Source of the DNA: Dromaius novaehollandiae
Taxonomy: Eukaryota > Chordata > Aves > Casuariiformes > Dromaiidae
DNA: 64,000 nt
NCBI RefSeq assembly: GCF_036370855.1
Contig: NC_088098.1
Span: forward strand, 144,248,721-144,312,720
Direction of reading: 5' to 3'
Below are positions 28,360 to 42,318 of the stretch, in pieces. Position numbers and translations under genes: made by a program. The stretch's first letter is position 1. Every line of letters begins with the position of its first letter. The notes under the pieces are model-generated. The model saw nothing but the letters and a program-made list of their open reading frames with translations. It was not told the DNA's origin and did no database searches.

Positions 28360-31300
28360 AGGGGAGAATCACTCCTCTCAATCACTGAACTTCAGAAAGC
28401 CTGCTACAACTTTATAAGGATGCATTTCGAGGAACTGCAATTTTATATATGCCTACTGACAGTCATGTCAGTGCATAGTGCACAACATCCAGAGACAGCT
28501 CACAGCTGTGCCTTCTTCCTTGCTCAAATTGCAGGGAGACTGATCTCTGCTGATGACCTGGCTACAGAAGATGACATATTTTTTGCTTCCAAGATGGTCT
28601 CATCTCGTTAATTCCAGCTATTCTTATCAAAGAAGGTTTTTCAAGATACAACATTGCATTTATCTATGTTGGAGAAGCCAATGAGAATCTGTTACAATGC
28701 TAGTTTAGTATAAGTATTGGTTCCCACTTACCAATTTCAGGCTTCTGATTAGAGGTGGCAGGAAAGCAAAGTTGCCAACCCATAGGAAATGCCATTTTGA
28801 GCTCAGTCAAGCCAAATGCCCTATCTTTTCCTACTATTTCTTATAGAACAGCAACTCTGAGAAAATCCATTCTGGGAATCAGTGAAATCATGACATCTCC
28901 TAAAGGAAATATGCTCCTTGGACACTTCTGCTCTCCAGAAATGCAGCCCCAGCAGTTGTGGGGTTCTCCGGGCCCATGCCTCAGTGGTAACTGTCTGGTA
29001 GCCTGCTCCAGGACCGCTGACCTTGAGAGCCTGTCGCGGTGCTTATGGGCCATGTCTCTTTGCTCTGCGATGGACAGCAGGAAGATCTGACAGCTGTACT
29101 GTTCAGGAGAGACTGGACAAAGTTATTGATGAATTACCCTTATTGTGCTCTTAGTAAGAGCTTAGTAAGCTACTGCTAGGGAAGCTGTCTTAATGGTATA
29201 TCTGTTTCGCCCACAAAAACCTGCAGCACCTCTGATACGTGGTACAATAGCAGGGTAACTGAAGAAATCAGAAAGAAATAAAACTACTTTGTACTTTCAG
29301 GCCAGTTTCCCTCTCTGCAATCAACAGGAGGTTTGTCATGACTTCAAAGGGAACAGAAACAGGCCTTCTCTTTGAAGTTTAGTCTGCAAGCTTCTGAAGC
29401 ATGCTACAATGGCTCAAATACAAGATGAAAACTGAAGGTTTGAAACCTTTAATTAAAAAGAAAATCAACAACCAAAAAACCCCAACTTTAAAGCCATAAA
29501 GAAAAGCTATGGCTCTAAAGAATATGATCTGAAAACCCTTCAGGGATAAATTATTGTAATTGTCAGCCTTGCACCAGTGAGCAGTCACTTGCACTAGAGA
29601 GAAAAATACAAAGCAAAAGGAAGGAATTTTCAGCTTGATAGTGTTGATTCATCATTATTTAACAATGAAAATAGAAAGGAAGAAAAGAAAAAAGGATTTT
29701 CACGGCTTCTATAAGGCAGATCTACTGCTAACTTCCTCTTCTTTAGATCAGTGCAAAGAAATTGGAGACACGCTTTAAGTGTCATGGGGTGGGTCCTTCT
29801 GAAAAAAGCAGATGTCCTTGCAGGGAGAGAGAGAGAGGATTTCTTCTTGCTCCTCCTTATCACAAATCTCTCAAAAAGAGAGGAACAGAGCCTGTGCTCC
29901 CGTGTGCTATCATGTGCTCCTCTGGCCCTCAGCTGGAGACTGTTCCATGATGGATTGGCTGGCTGCTATGGACTCTCCTGCTGGGAATCTGGGCTGGCTG
30001 ATGGCTAAGGAGCGAACCAGGAGCACTGACCTGCTCCTTAAAGGTTTCCCTTCTCAGTTGCACCCAACTGGAAAAGGGATTCAGCCGAAAAGTGCGATCT
30101 GAGCAAGGGAACCTGACAAAATGGCAAGTGTTTGAAAGCTTTGAATACCCTTGCACGGCCCTCTTAGAATTTGCTGTATGTATTTTACATAGGGAAGGAC
30201 AGAAAAATTTGACTGGGATAAATAGCTGATTTTACTAGGGTACTTGCAAACATTGGCTTTGACAGACCTCATAGAAGATATCCTGTCTGAAGAGTAAATC
30301 TACATGACAGCTGATAAATAACAACGGAGCTGATAAAACAATTACTGCAATAATTTCCATACCTTTGTGTTTATTTAAAGGCACATTTAATCATCTTGTA
30401 AATTATTGGTGTGCCTAAAATAATAAATATTATATGGAGACAGATATGGGGAAAATGATAATACATATGTCAGCCTACAAAATATATGGCAGTCAGCGTA
30501 TATGTTAATCAATGAAAACACTGCTACAATGAATCTGAAAATATGGACTTACAAATCATTTTTCACCGTCCTTGAGAAATGTGTCACAATTTCCAACATT
30601 CAAACTTGTTAAGACAAGACAGATGAAGTACTGCTGTGTGATTACTAATAGGGGAGAGCAATGGCTGAGTTAAATAAAGTCTGAATCGCTGCTCCTGACT
30701 CAAAACAAGCTCAATTACTGAGAGTCTGAGAAAGACTGAGGACGTATGAGGCATCCGTCTTCTGTCATTCCCTGTCACATCACCCATAATGAACCAATCT
30801 CCACCTGCTCTCCACATTTTATCATTTTCTTTTGGACCTGATCAGTGTGGGGGTCACCATGAATCTTGACAAAACTTTCTGCTGGGTCCGGCCACTGTCA
30901 GTCTGAGCCACATGTCATCAAGGAGGCCAGCACTCCTGAAACTCCTGAAACTGCAGGACCCAGCTGCACTGGAAATATGCTTGTGTTAGCAGAAGACTAG
31001 GCAGGGCAGCTGTGGCTGCGTGCATCTGCTGTGTCTGACAGAGCTTTCCAAGCCTCTCAGTCTTCCTTGTAAATCTGCATTTTCCCCCAGGACATGTTAA
31101 GCAGACAGACACCAGCCCAGAGGCTTTCTGAGGTATTTGCTGAATAGCTGTGGAGAAGAGCAAGAAAAATAATGAATTTGCTCTAGAAGATAAATAAACA
31201 TACCTGCAGAATGACTAGCTTGCTAGCAAAATAGATACACTGAGTAAATGAGCGACAAGGGAAGACTTGAGATTAACCTCTAAAGACAAGGAGTAAGGGT

Positions 31301-31370
31301 AACAACATATCTACTTGCATTTATTTTTGTCTGATACAATATATATAGCAAGGCCAAGAAAACAGTCCAA

Positions 31371-31389
31371 CCAGTATTGCCAATACTGG
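31371..31389. repeat. Perfect inverted repeat, 8-bp stem
   Basis: ccagtatt (31,371-31,378) pairs exactly with aatactgg (31,382-31,389) around the loop gcc. No neighbouring gene or T-run suggests a role. Confidence 0.8.
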
Positions 31390-34300
31390 TATTTTATTTT
31401 AAGTTAATAAAAAAATTAAAATTCTTTGATGTCTTTTTTATGTCCTTTCTTCTGAAAAGGTATTTTCTCTTACTTTCACATCACTAAGAAAAGTTGCCCA
31501 GATCTCAAAGAATTCCTTACCAGAGTCATTTTTTAAGGAATTCTTTTTATTCATCATTCACTACCATCCTGAAAATTATGCCTGAGTTTTCACCAAGTTC
31601 CCTTTAGAAATTAGTTCAGCTCCCCTAGGCGCCTTTGAGACTATCAGAGCAGAAGTAGAAGGCAAGATTACTTTAGAAATTTTTTAATTTATGAAGAGGG
31701 AAGAATTATGGAAGAGCATGTTTTGGTAGGGAATAGAAGTATTGTGATATGAAAGAAAGAGAAATATGATGAAGTTTCCAGGAAAAAAATAGGAAAATGT
31801 GGAACAACTTGTAGTATCATACAAGTCCCACACTTCTGCTCCCTCCAAATGTGATGGACATTTTCAAATGTTACAGAATTGCACCCACTTTTGCAAGTAG
31901 TTCCCAACACACACATACATTTTAAATGATATAACTGGGAAAGAGAGATCATACTTAGTGTAATGAAGGCATCTCAATCTGGCAGTAAGGATTTACAATA
32001 ATCAGACTGGGTTTAAAGTAGTACTGGCTTATTTCATCAATGCTAGTATTTGGAGCTACATAAGTAATCAGATCTCAAGGCTTCAGGTGTAGGACAGTCA
32101 TTTCCAGTGTTGGGAGAACACTGTATTGACTTAACTGTTTTCTATGATCCAATTCTTTCATGTTGCTGATTCGGTTTTTGATCAGTAAATATTATCCCAT
32201 CTGTGTCTAGAGTGTGATATCTCTCCCTGAGTCAGAATAAAAAAATTATGATTGTTTCTTCCCTGTAGTCAGACTAATAAATTTATAACTGCTTTTCTGA
32301 TGTTCCACTACTGCCGTCTTCTGAGAACATCCTGGTTTCTACTGGTTTCATGGAATTTTTTGTGTGCCATAAATTTTATAATGTTGGCTTCTCTGGCAAT
32401 CAATACTTAGGTCACTCTCTCGGAATACACTAACCACAGTATTAAAGCCATTGTCACCGTCTAGTGTTATTTTGTCCTTTTGTTTACATTTGTGAAAAAG
32501 ACAAATAGTCCTTTCCAGAAATATTCAGTGTTTTCAGGTATCCGGATATCTATCCTGCAAAACACTTAGGCAAATACTCAAGCACATTTTGATGAGCCAA
32601 AATTAATCGTGTGATTAATGACTTTCAAAAATGGTGACCTGATCAGGGAGAAGTTTGGAAAGAATTTTTCCCAAATTAAGAACCTTGCTCTCTTTACTGT
32701 TGGATTTAGAGTGATTTTTTTTTAATATATAGTGAATTCCAATTCCTTTAACATTGCCAAAAATAATATTTTCCCCCATGAAATATAAGAAATCTTTTTG
32801 TGCCAGTGCGGAGTCCTTTCCACACATAAGTCTCATCTCATCTAATCTTAGGACTCTCCTTCTGACAGAACGATAATCTCTGTTTTTCCATGTCAACCTA
32901 AGTTTTGTCCATTTCCATAAGCATTCAAGTTACTGTCCCCAAATGCTACTGTTTTCCACTTAAGCTTGCAAAAGGCAGTAGAATCTGGTAGGTCTCATCA
33001 GAAACAGCATATATGAAGCATACATCAATCACCCTACTACACAGTGAGGCAAAACTCAGGTTGGATGTATCCTACCCACTGAGCCTATTCCAATTCCGCC
33101 CTTTCAGCCTTTTGTTTTTTGGGTGCTTACTAACAGTCCATTTCTGCACAGTGTTAAAATGTATTCTGTTTACTCTCTCCACTGTTAATAGGCCAGTCAG
33201 CTGATTTTGTATTTCCTATATTTAGGAGGATCTCTTCTAGATTATATTACATCTCTTCTTAATTCATTACAACAAACCAACTATATACAGCATCATTTCA
33301 GCATCACCCCTTCTGCTGTTTCTAGAGTTGTAGGCAGTTTGTTCCTGCTTGAGTTTAATTTGATTCTACCTTTCCTTCCATTAAAGTTAATGAAGTGCAC
33401 ATCTCATTCTGCCTCCCCTTCATTTATTTTATTTCTTTTCTCCTTGTTTAACACATGAAGCTTTATGTAGTGTGTTGTTGTCTTGCCCTTCAAAACAATA
33501 GACCTCACAATATCTTGGGCCTCATTTGAAAGCAAAATGGCATCTGCTAGCTTTTCTAACACTACAGTGTGACAGGAACAGTGATATTCAGCCTTTGTGC
33601 CTTACAGCCCATGAACTTGAGTAATTTTAGATAATGGCATGCAACCTCACTGCGAAGCAGTGTCAAAGCAGACAGGCATCCTGTTTATGGTAGCTAGCTT
33701 TATTGTTTCTGCAGCTGGCTGAACTTCTTCCAATAAACATTGATTTAAAAGAGGCCTATAATTAAGTAAAACTTTTTTTTTTAATTTCCCATTTATCCAA
33801 GAAAATGAGCACATGAAAATTGAATTTGTCATCTACCTCTCTTGCATCTGATTTTTTTCAGGCAAATATTGGAGAAACAGGAAAACAAGCAGGAGGGCAG
33901 AAAAGGGTATGGAAAACAAAATAGCTTCTGTAAAATCATAACTGAAAATTTTTGGCTCTGTGAGCGACCACTTTTCAAACCTGTGAAATAAAAGAGCTGA
34001 ATATTCACAATGACTTTCCTCTGTTTTTTTGACCAGATCTGAGAGCTTTCTCTGGACCCTAGGCAAAAAAAAAGAGGCACGCTTTGCAATTCACTATATG
34101 AGTTAATTCTTGTTTGGCTATAAATGGTTTCATTTATAAGAACGTACATCTCTGAGCTTTTCCAATGCAGATCGCATTTAAGTTACATAAGCAAAACTCA
34201 AACTGAAATCAAAACTGCCTGAAAGACATTCCAAGTATTTCTATAAAATTACTCCTTTTTTTTTTGGAAATAGTTACGCTTGGGAAGGCAAGAGGAGACT

Positions 34301-37300
34301 TCACCAAGGAAATCAGCCCATCTGTGACAAGATACATTTCCTTTTTCAAACTTTTTTTACTAAATGGCATAAGTCCTTGCTGAGAGATTTAGGAGCAAAA
34401 CATAGTAAAGTCAAACCAAACTAGCAATCACAGAATGTTTGTCTGCCCTGAAGAGCAGAGAAGGGTGCTGAGGTCCCTGAGTCAGCTGCAGGCCTGGAAG
34501 GATGGTGATGGCATCGGGGAACCATGTGTCACCTAAACCAACAAGCCCTCCTGAGAAGTAGGGCAAATTAGCCCAGGCTCAGCACTGTGCTTACTCCACT
34601 ACCCTTGGGACTGGTGTTGGCACCTGCATGGCACTGTCCCACAGACTGTAGATGTATAGATGCATGTCATAGCGTGCAGCTGGCTTGGAGATGCTAACAT
34701 GATGCTTTTCTGGTCTGAGCAGTATGTGCTAACCTACCTCTAGAGCTAGCCACCTTTTGAAATAAATATACTCAGCCAACTGTGCTGAATCCCAGAACCA
34801 TGACATGATACCACAACTCTAGTGTAAGTATACCCAAGTTCACCTGAAATTATGTTTAGGTTCCTGCCTCTTAACACACCTTTCAGCAAATGTGTCACTT
34901 GAATAATGCATGTTAAGCCAGAAAAAACACAAGCCAAAAGTCCAGATTGTATAGCTCAATGGAAGCCTCTCAACTAGCTCTCCAATTGTTCTCCCTGACA
35001 AAAGCATTGTTGAGGCTGTTGGGCTAATCCATTGACTTCTGAGACACAGCTATGTCCTGTAATGTCTTCCATACAGGTCTCAGCAATATTCAAACCTTTT
35101 CTCAAATTTTGTATTTTGGCTAAGAGGGACATTATAATACCTATAGAAATCTGAGAGTACACTTGAAGACAGGGGGCAGCAGCTCCAGCACACACAAGAA
35201 ATGCTTACCCTGCTTATGGCTCCCCTCTCCCTTCATTACCACAACCATTACAGGATCATAGAAGCAGTGTAACTTTATGCAAAGACATATTTATAACATT
35301 GTTTACCGACTGCTAGATCAGCAGCCTCTGGTAATAACAACCTCTTACTTATCTTCATGAGCAGCATGAAACTCTAGAACTACAAAAATGTGAAAGCAGT
35401 TGTAATATGTGGGATGGAGGTATTCTGCAAGATTCCTTGCCAAGTTTCATGCTGGCCAGGCTGCACAGTTGCTTTAATGAGGAGAACATTATCTGCTGTT
35501 GTAGCTAGATTGTCAGTAGGTGTAAAGTTTGTGATTTCCCTGTCAGTCTTATTTACAGACTGTTATAACGAGAGGCTAAGGACACAAGAATAATTTCTCC
35601 CCTACAGCTAGTCTCTTTCACAAGCCAGCAGGACTCTAAGGAGTTTGCTTCTGGGGTAACTGTTGAGTCTCTCCGGCATTACCTTTCCCTTCTCTTTCAG
35701 TGGCTCTGTATACTATCTCTATATACCAGTTCAGTTCTCCAGGCTCTGCGCAAAGTCTTTGCCAAGGAACGATTGAGTCTGGGGACTTTTTCCCAGCTAC
35801 TTTTTCTACTTGCTAAGTTGTAGCTACTTCTCTTCCAGCAGGTAGACATAACTGTGCCTTCTGGTCTCATGCTTTGCACTCTTCTATCAGCTCTTGTTTT
35901 TTGTCCCACTATTTTCCTCAGGGCACTGATATGAAACTTATTCATAGCCCACTTGTGTGGCTGGAATGGTTCTGGCTTCCTAAAGCAAAAATGGATTTGT
36001 AAATCAAAACAGGGTTTCTTGGGAAAAAAAGAAAAAGAGTAGACAAGCCAGTGACAGCTGCCTAGGAGAATATACGCAAAAAGGTATGAGGGAATTACAT
36101 CAGAGAATAAACACTGTGTAGGTAGCTACTTTTCTTTTCTCCCTAGTAGACTGCATGTTTTCCATATGACTAGAGTGCTTTGTGCCCTCTCTCACCATCA
36201 AGGCAGAAGATGATAGTGTATAAATTTTAGAGATGGAGTTATATAAAACCTCTGAATCTGAAAGTTCAGTCCCCTTTGTCTGTTTTGAAAAACATATTTT
36301 TCAGGAAAGATGCAGAACGTTCCATTCTTATGATAAGGGCAGAACTTGGAGGACTTAAGAGGAATATCTGTTGCCATCCTCTGAGCTTTCCTTGTCTGGT
36401 GAAAACATATGAGCCATGGACTGTATGAACAAATTCAGAAAGATAAAACACTCTTCACTCTTTTATAATAGACTATCCTCTGGCTTTAGCATATGGCCAG
36501 GATATCACACAGAACAACAGTTTCTTGTTATAGATTAGGAACAACGCTGAGCCAACTGCGTTTTCAAATCCATCTGCCCATACAGAAATAGTTTCTCACT
36601 GGGATCTTCCTTCTGATGTTGAATTATTTCTGCCCATAAGCCGCTTCTTCCCAAATGACTTAGGAAACAATGGCCTTTTTTTTCTTTGAACATAATTAAA
36701 CGGAACAGACGGCTCCCCCTACCCAACGTCGCTAAACATGGCCCGGCATTAAGTGGGAGGCCTATCAGGAAAACTTTAAAACATGTATCTCCATTGTGTT
36801 GATTACGCATTCTCTGAATATACATATGCAGTCTTTCTCCTGCAATGGGATCTGACAGAGCAGACTGTTGTATCTGTGCAGAGCCCCTCTAAAATCTGTA
36901 TCTTGCATGAATGCAAGGACCTGTGGCCTTGCCATGATCTGCTTCCAGAACTGGGCCTTTTTCTAGTTTTTCACTGATCATCTTTTTAATCTCATTTAAT
37001 CTTTATCAGCACAGAAGTAACTACATTTGCTTCCAATATAAACACCAGTTCTTCTGAAATTTGCCCACAGTTAGAATTTTTTTTTTCCAAATTGTTCGAT
37101 TGAAATATTATCCTTTGCTGAAAAGGGGGACCTGGGGCTGAGGAGGGGAACTTGTGGTTTAACATGGCTGTTCTCTGTTGCATTTTGAATTCAACACAGC
37201 AAAACAGGGACTGTGCTGCAGCATGTCTCCCAAAATACACAGGAAACCAGCTTTCATCTCTCTTGTCTGATCTGTGTATTGGTTTAGCTCCACACAAGTC

Positions 37301-38263
37301 TATGAGTTTACACTGATATAAAATTGGGATGACAGAGTGGAGAATCAGGTCTATATTGATTTTATTTTTGCAAAGCCAAATCTTTTTCTAACTCAGTTTA
37401 AAGCATTCAGACTTATCTCTAGCCATTCTCCCAAATGATTCTCTTTAATTTGGAGCCTGCCTCTGAAGTAAAAGAGGCAGTTTATATTGAATATAGTTCA
37501 GTCACTTCTGTGCACCTACAGTATTATAGTAAAATGCCTATGACACATCACTCTGAGAATGCAGAAAGGCCTTTTTGACAGGCAAAAATTGAGGAGTATA
37601 GAACGAAGTGGGCTGTTTCTGTTCTACTCATAGCTAGGTGACAGGAAACAGAGACAGAAGCCAAATACTACATTAACAGGTAACTGCATATGTAAACCAC
37701 AGCTGATCATCACTTATTTACTCAAAAGCATCTCTTAAAAAACCTTTGGACTTTCAAAAAAAAAAACCTTAGAGATGAATCAAAGGCTCACAGTGCTTCC
37801 TTGTAATTAAATCGTCATTAAGATATACACTGCAAATCCATCAAAGAAGGACATGATTTATGTTTTCCATCAGCTGTTGAAATATTTCTTGGGCTTTGAA
37901 AAGAAAACTTGAGAGTAAGTAAACATAAACTGCTACAGACTGTACCTCAGTGTAACAGTGATTTACTGAAGGTTTTAATTCTGCTACTTTGCCAGGAGCC
38001 ATAGAAAAACCTTAAAGCTGATCACACTGACTTTCCTGCAGGTATATGCTGATCATGCAGCAGTCAATAAGAAATCTGGAGTATGGCCAACTTCATGTAT
38101 GTTTTTCCCTGCTGAATACACTCAAGCCATTTCTAACAACTGCAGTCATATTCAGCAGTGTTTGCAGTCTTTTTTAGCTTTGGATAGTTTCACTAACCAG
38201 AAGACGGTCAACTTTGGTGCAGCCATTACAACTCCATTACATCCTTTTGGCTTATTCTTTCTC

Positions 38264-38321
38264 TCTTTTTCCTTTTTTTTTCATCTAGGGTTCTTAACCA
38301 AGTTCAATAAATGACACTTTG

Positions 38322-38356
<35 letters not shown>
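38264..38356 (+). other. AATAAA plus A33 tract after a pyrimidine-rich AG: mRNA-3'-end-like signature
   Basis: A long pyrimidine stretch (about 38,264-38,285) ends in 'catctag'. Then come about 37 bases containing AATAAA near 38,306-38,312, and 14-15 bases further on a run of 33 A begins (38,324-38,356). The spacing between hexamer and A-run is that of a processed transcript end. It could be a very short 5'-truncated retrocopy, or chance adjacency to a mononucleotide repeat. I found no flanking target-site duplication and could not identify a parent gene. Confidence 0.4.
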
Positions 38357-38357
<1 letters not shown>

Positions 38358-41300
38358 CCTAAATAAATAATTAAATTTGCTCCATGATAGGGAAGTATCC
38401 TGAGACATTTGACAAGGCATCTTGCAAAGCATAAGACAAAGAATGTTGTAGCTGAGCTTTTGGCATCCCTAGGATGGTTATTCTCTGAATATGGGATGAA
38501 AATCTCCCAGGCTTCCACATTTATCCCCCAAACAGCTAAAAACTTCGTAATTTTAGCTTCTGAAAGAAATGAGGATTAACAATCATGCTGCCTGTTTGCT
38601 GCATGTCAGTCTACTGACATCCCCCTAGTACCAGCTTACTGCAGTAACCTGAGTTAAAAACTGAGATAGGGGAAAACATTACTGAGACATTTTATTCCTA
38701 TGAATCTGAGAAGATTTATTTAAGATAAAGAGTGGACTGGAGAAATATGCTACTGACAAACTTCAACAGTAAGACCAGCTGCAAATGTACTTAAATGCAT
38801 ATGTGCATGTTAAATATCAGATTTAACTCATGTGCTAAGGTGGGTTCTGAGCTTGAGGGACGTAGCAAGGAAGAGATCTGGAGCTCCAGCATGCTGATGG
38901 TTTGCAATATTGTCACTGAAATCAGCTAGGAGCAGCAGCAGACACATTGCCATCACAAGGATTTGGCCTCGTGACTTTGGGTGCACTGTGGTCTCCTGAG
39001 ATGCACCTACTGAGTTTGCTTTTAGAAAAGAGGTGGGGTGGGGGGAGCTATATACTTAGAAAAAATATGGCAAGACAAAGAAAGAAAAGGCAAATCTCAC
39101 CTCAAAACTTGTTGGCATAGACCCTCATATTCGGTAACTAGAGGAGTTACTTTTTAGGTTATATACTGATGTAAGCATATCCAAGTTTTCTTCACAAAGC
39201 TGAAATAAAGAGTTTTGTGCCTTGTTTATTTATAATTCAGGATACACAGAACTGTACTCTAGAAACCCAGTTTACCGTAACTGGCAATATTACAACTCTT
39301 TTGACAAGAGAAAAACAAATTCTGAAGCTTTTTTCAGTGATACCAATCAAATTCATTCAATTATACACCTTTTGCCATATATCTAGTAAGCTAACTAGTT
39401 ATTTTTTAAACACTCATTTTCTCATTTGTGATTAATTCCAGCCACTAATGAAAGATTTGCCAGAATAAGTGGACAATTACTGATCTGGACAAAGGCTAAG
39501 AAGAACATTTCTTAAACGGCGAGAACATAGTACTGGGGAATTGTAAATGTCAGTTTTTCACAAAATAAAGATAATTAAGTCCAGCAGGATACATATTCCT
39601 GCCCATTCATTTTAATGGGAGGTCTGAAAGCATGACACAAAGCATATGTTTTTCACTTAGATTCTTACATTCACTGTATGCTTTCTTTCCTTCATTTTCT
39701 TTTAAATTGCTGGCTTCAATTTGGTGCAGCTTCTCACACAGATCAGCTCAGCTTCTGCCTCTCTGGCTGCAGAGTTGGGAGCTGTTGCAGGGAGCCCTCT
39801 GCCCCAGCATCCTCCCAACCTGGCTCCAGCCCAGTTTTGTCTGTATCTTCCTCTTTGTGTCTCCAACCATTCATAATACCTCTTACTCCTGGGGATGTCT
39901 GCATGTTCTGGTTGCTTGGAAACCACTTTTGAATGGCTATATAGGATTTAGGAAAACTTGTCTTGATAACTCTCCCACCTCTTTCCTTATAGGCGAGTAC
40001 TGTTTTAAGTACTGCAAGTAATTCTTTTTAACTTTCATTCTAGTTATCTTTAAAGCGGTACTTAGGTTGTTCTCTGTTCTTAGAAACATCACACTTACTT
40101 TTTTGCTTTTCTTTTCTTTCATCTTTATCCTTCAATGTAACATTTGCTGTCACACTTCTGAAATGTCCTTCTAATGCACTGCAACCAAAAAAGTCATCAC
40201 GGCCAGAGCCCTGAAAGCAGGCTTTGTGTGCAGGTACAATGTAAAATCACAAAGACTCCATGATCCTGAAAAAGTCACAGGAATATAAATAGCACCTGCC
40301 CCCTTCATCTATGCTAACCCAATGTGGTTTCTGAATAACGAGGAACTGTAGGATCCTCCCTGGCTCTCCTGCTACCAAGGGAGCAAGAAGCACCATGGGC
40401 CTTACCTGACTAACACCTGGCTGTAGAAAGATCAGACTAAAGTAGGTAGCAGACCCATTGCAAGAGCCAAAATGAGGGCAGGAAAAAAAGCTCTTTATGT
40501 CCCCTCAATAACTGAACTGGACATAGTGTAATTAACTGATAATATCTTAACTACACTTTGCCTTTTATGAGTATCAGATGTTTTCTGTATACTGATTATC
40601 AGTCCCTGATCTGGAATAACTATATATCCTATAACATCTTGTAACATACCTCATTAAATTCATAGACAGAGTTAACATTTTCAAAAGGCCAATGTGCTTA
40701 TTTCACTCTCTGGGGCTCTTGAAAACTGTACCCACATTTCCTAGAATTCCTCTCTGTTAAAAATAAAATTTTTAATATTCTTTTACTCTGCTAGTAGTTT
40801 TCTGAGTCTTAGGGATATTCTAGTTGATTTTTTTTTAATGAAAAAATCAAATCATTCACTGCAGGTGATTGGGCATTTCCACTGAGCTAACAGATGTCTC
40901 AGGTAACTTGGATCCCAAACAAACTGATTTGGCAAACAAGAAGGTAACTGTGCACATTTAAAATGTCTGTGGAAATGTTTCTGGCTGAGACCTAGATTAG
41001 TGGCTGCCACTGACCCTCACTGAAGGAGTCCCACACTCATTTGTCATCCGTGCTCCTTCCTTATCTTCCTAGGCTGGTGCCTGACCTTTTCCTGGGTCCA
41101 CACCTGTCTTAGTGTGAATCAGTGTTAGAACTCCCTATCTTTAATGAACATCAAATTTAAGCAATATAGTTTATTATTTTTCTTACAGACATTTTACTTT
41201 ACTCCCAAAACAAGGCCCCTGTGTCAGCTGAAACTTCGAGGTACTCAGAAGTCAGCTTTAGACCTCTTAAAAATTTTAGTTTGAAGAATTAAGCTGCTAG

Positions 41301-42272
41301 TGCTAAAATCAGAGGTGTGTTTGAAGCTACTCAGTACAACTAAGGAGATGATATTCCTTCCTGGAGGAACCTACGGCATCAAGGGAAGACGAACCACAAT
41401 GAAGAGCCACAAATGGGTTGCTAGATGTCAGTTATGCCACTAGATTTCTCATACTGCAAACTCTACTTCTGTAATATACAAGAAAAGCAGAGAAGATGCA
41501 ACTCTTCTGTCTTTTCCCTGGGAAGTCATATATCCTTCACTGCAGTGGAAGAACACAGAACAGACTTACCCTTGATGCAGGGGGAATGTCCTTCTCCCTG
41601 CCCTCGGAAGGTTTAGATCAGAGGAGCTCTGACAGCAGCAGAAATAAGGACATTCGGTACCAAGTGATTTGCATTGTTCCCATTGTGAAAGTGATGGCTT
41701 TAACTATTACTATATATATAATATAGCCAAAGTTTGCTAAGCAGCATAAATTCAGCCTTTAAATTTGTCATGGGCACCAGCCTAAAAGTGGCCTGCTCCT
41801 TAACCGATTTGAGAATATTCAATGTCTATTGCGTTATTTTGACCCAATCCTTTTGCTTCTCTTGCTTTGCCTGCTAACATTTTAAAAAGCAGTCAAATGC
41901 CTACATTTCTGTGTCCTATACACTGGGCAAGGAGGGATAGAGAAGGAGAACGGTTTATTTAGCTCCCTTTATTCCCATGAGAACGACTAATCCTGTGGGA
42001 GTAGAACAACAAGTTCTGCTAGGCACATAGAATCTGCTTATGAAACATCTCTGCATACTCTCGAGGATTCATTAGATTTAAGTGGGTTTTTCTCCGCTCC
42101 TCCAGATCATTGTTATTTCAAAACCAAATTTATTCAAATTAGGGAAAGGCACATCTCCTCAAGTACGCCACCTTCAAGCTAAAACACAAAATGTACTGTC
42201 TGTATTTTTTAAAATAGTTTAATGATTAAAATATGTATCAGTTGGAATAATGGATATATAGTAAACTCTTTC

Positions 42273-42318
42273 TTTCTAATAATTAGTAATTAATAATCAA
42301 TTTTTCTAATAATTAGTA
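42273..42318. repeat. 16-bp direct repeat, 30 bp apart
   Basis: tttctaataattagta occurs at 42,273-42,288 and at 42,303-42,318 without mismatch, in AT-rich sequence. Probably a local duplication. Confidence 0.85.

Noticed and set aside
40829-40850. A/T-rich inverted repeat gatttttt..aaaaaatc
   Set aside because: Low-complexity A and T runs pair by chance; no transcript or terminator context in a vertebrate.
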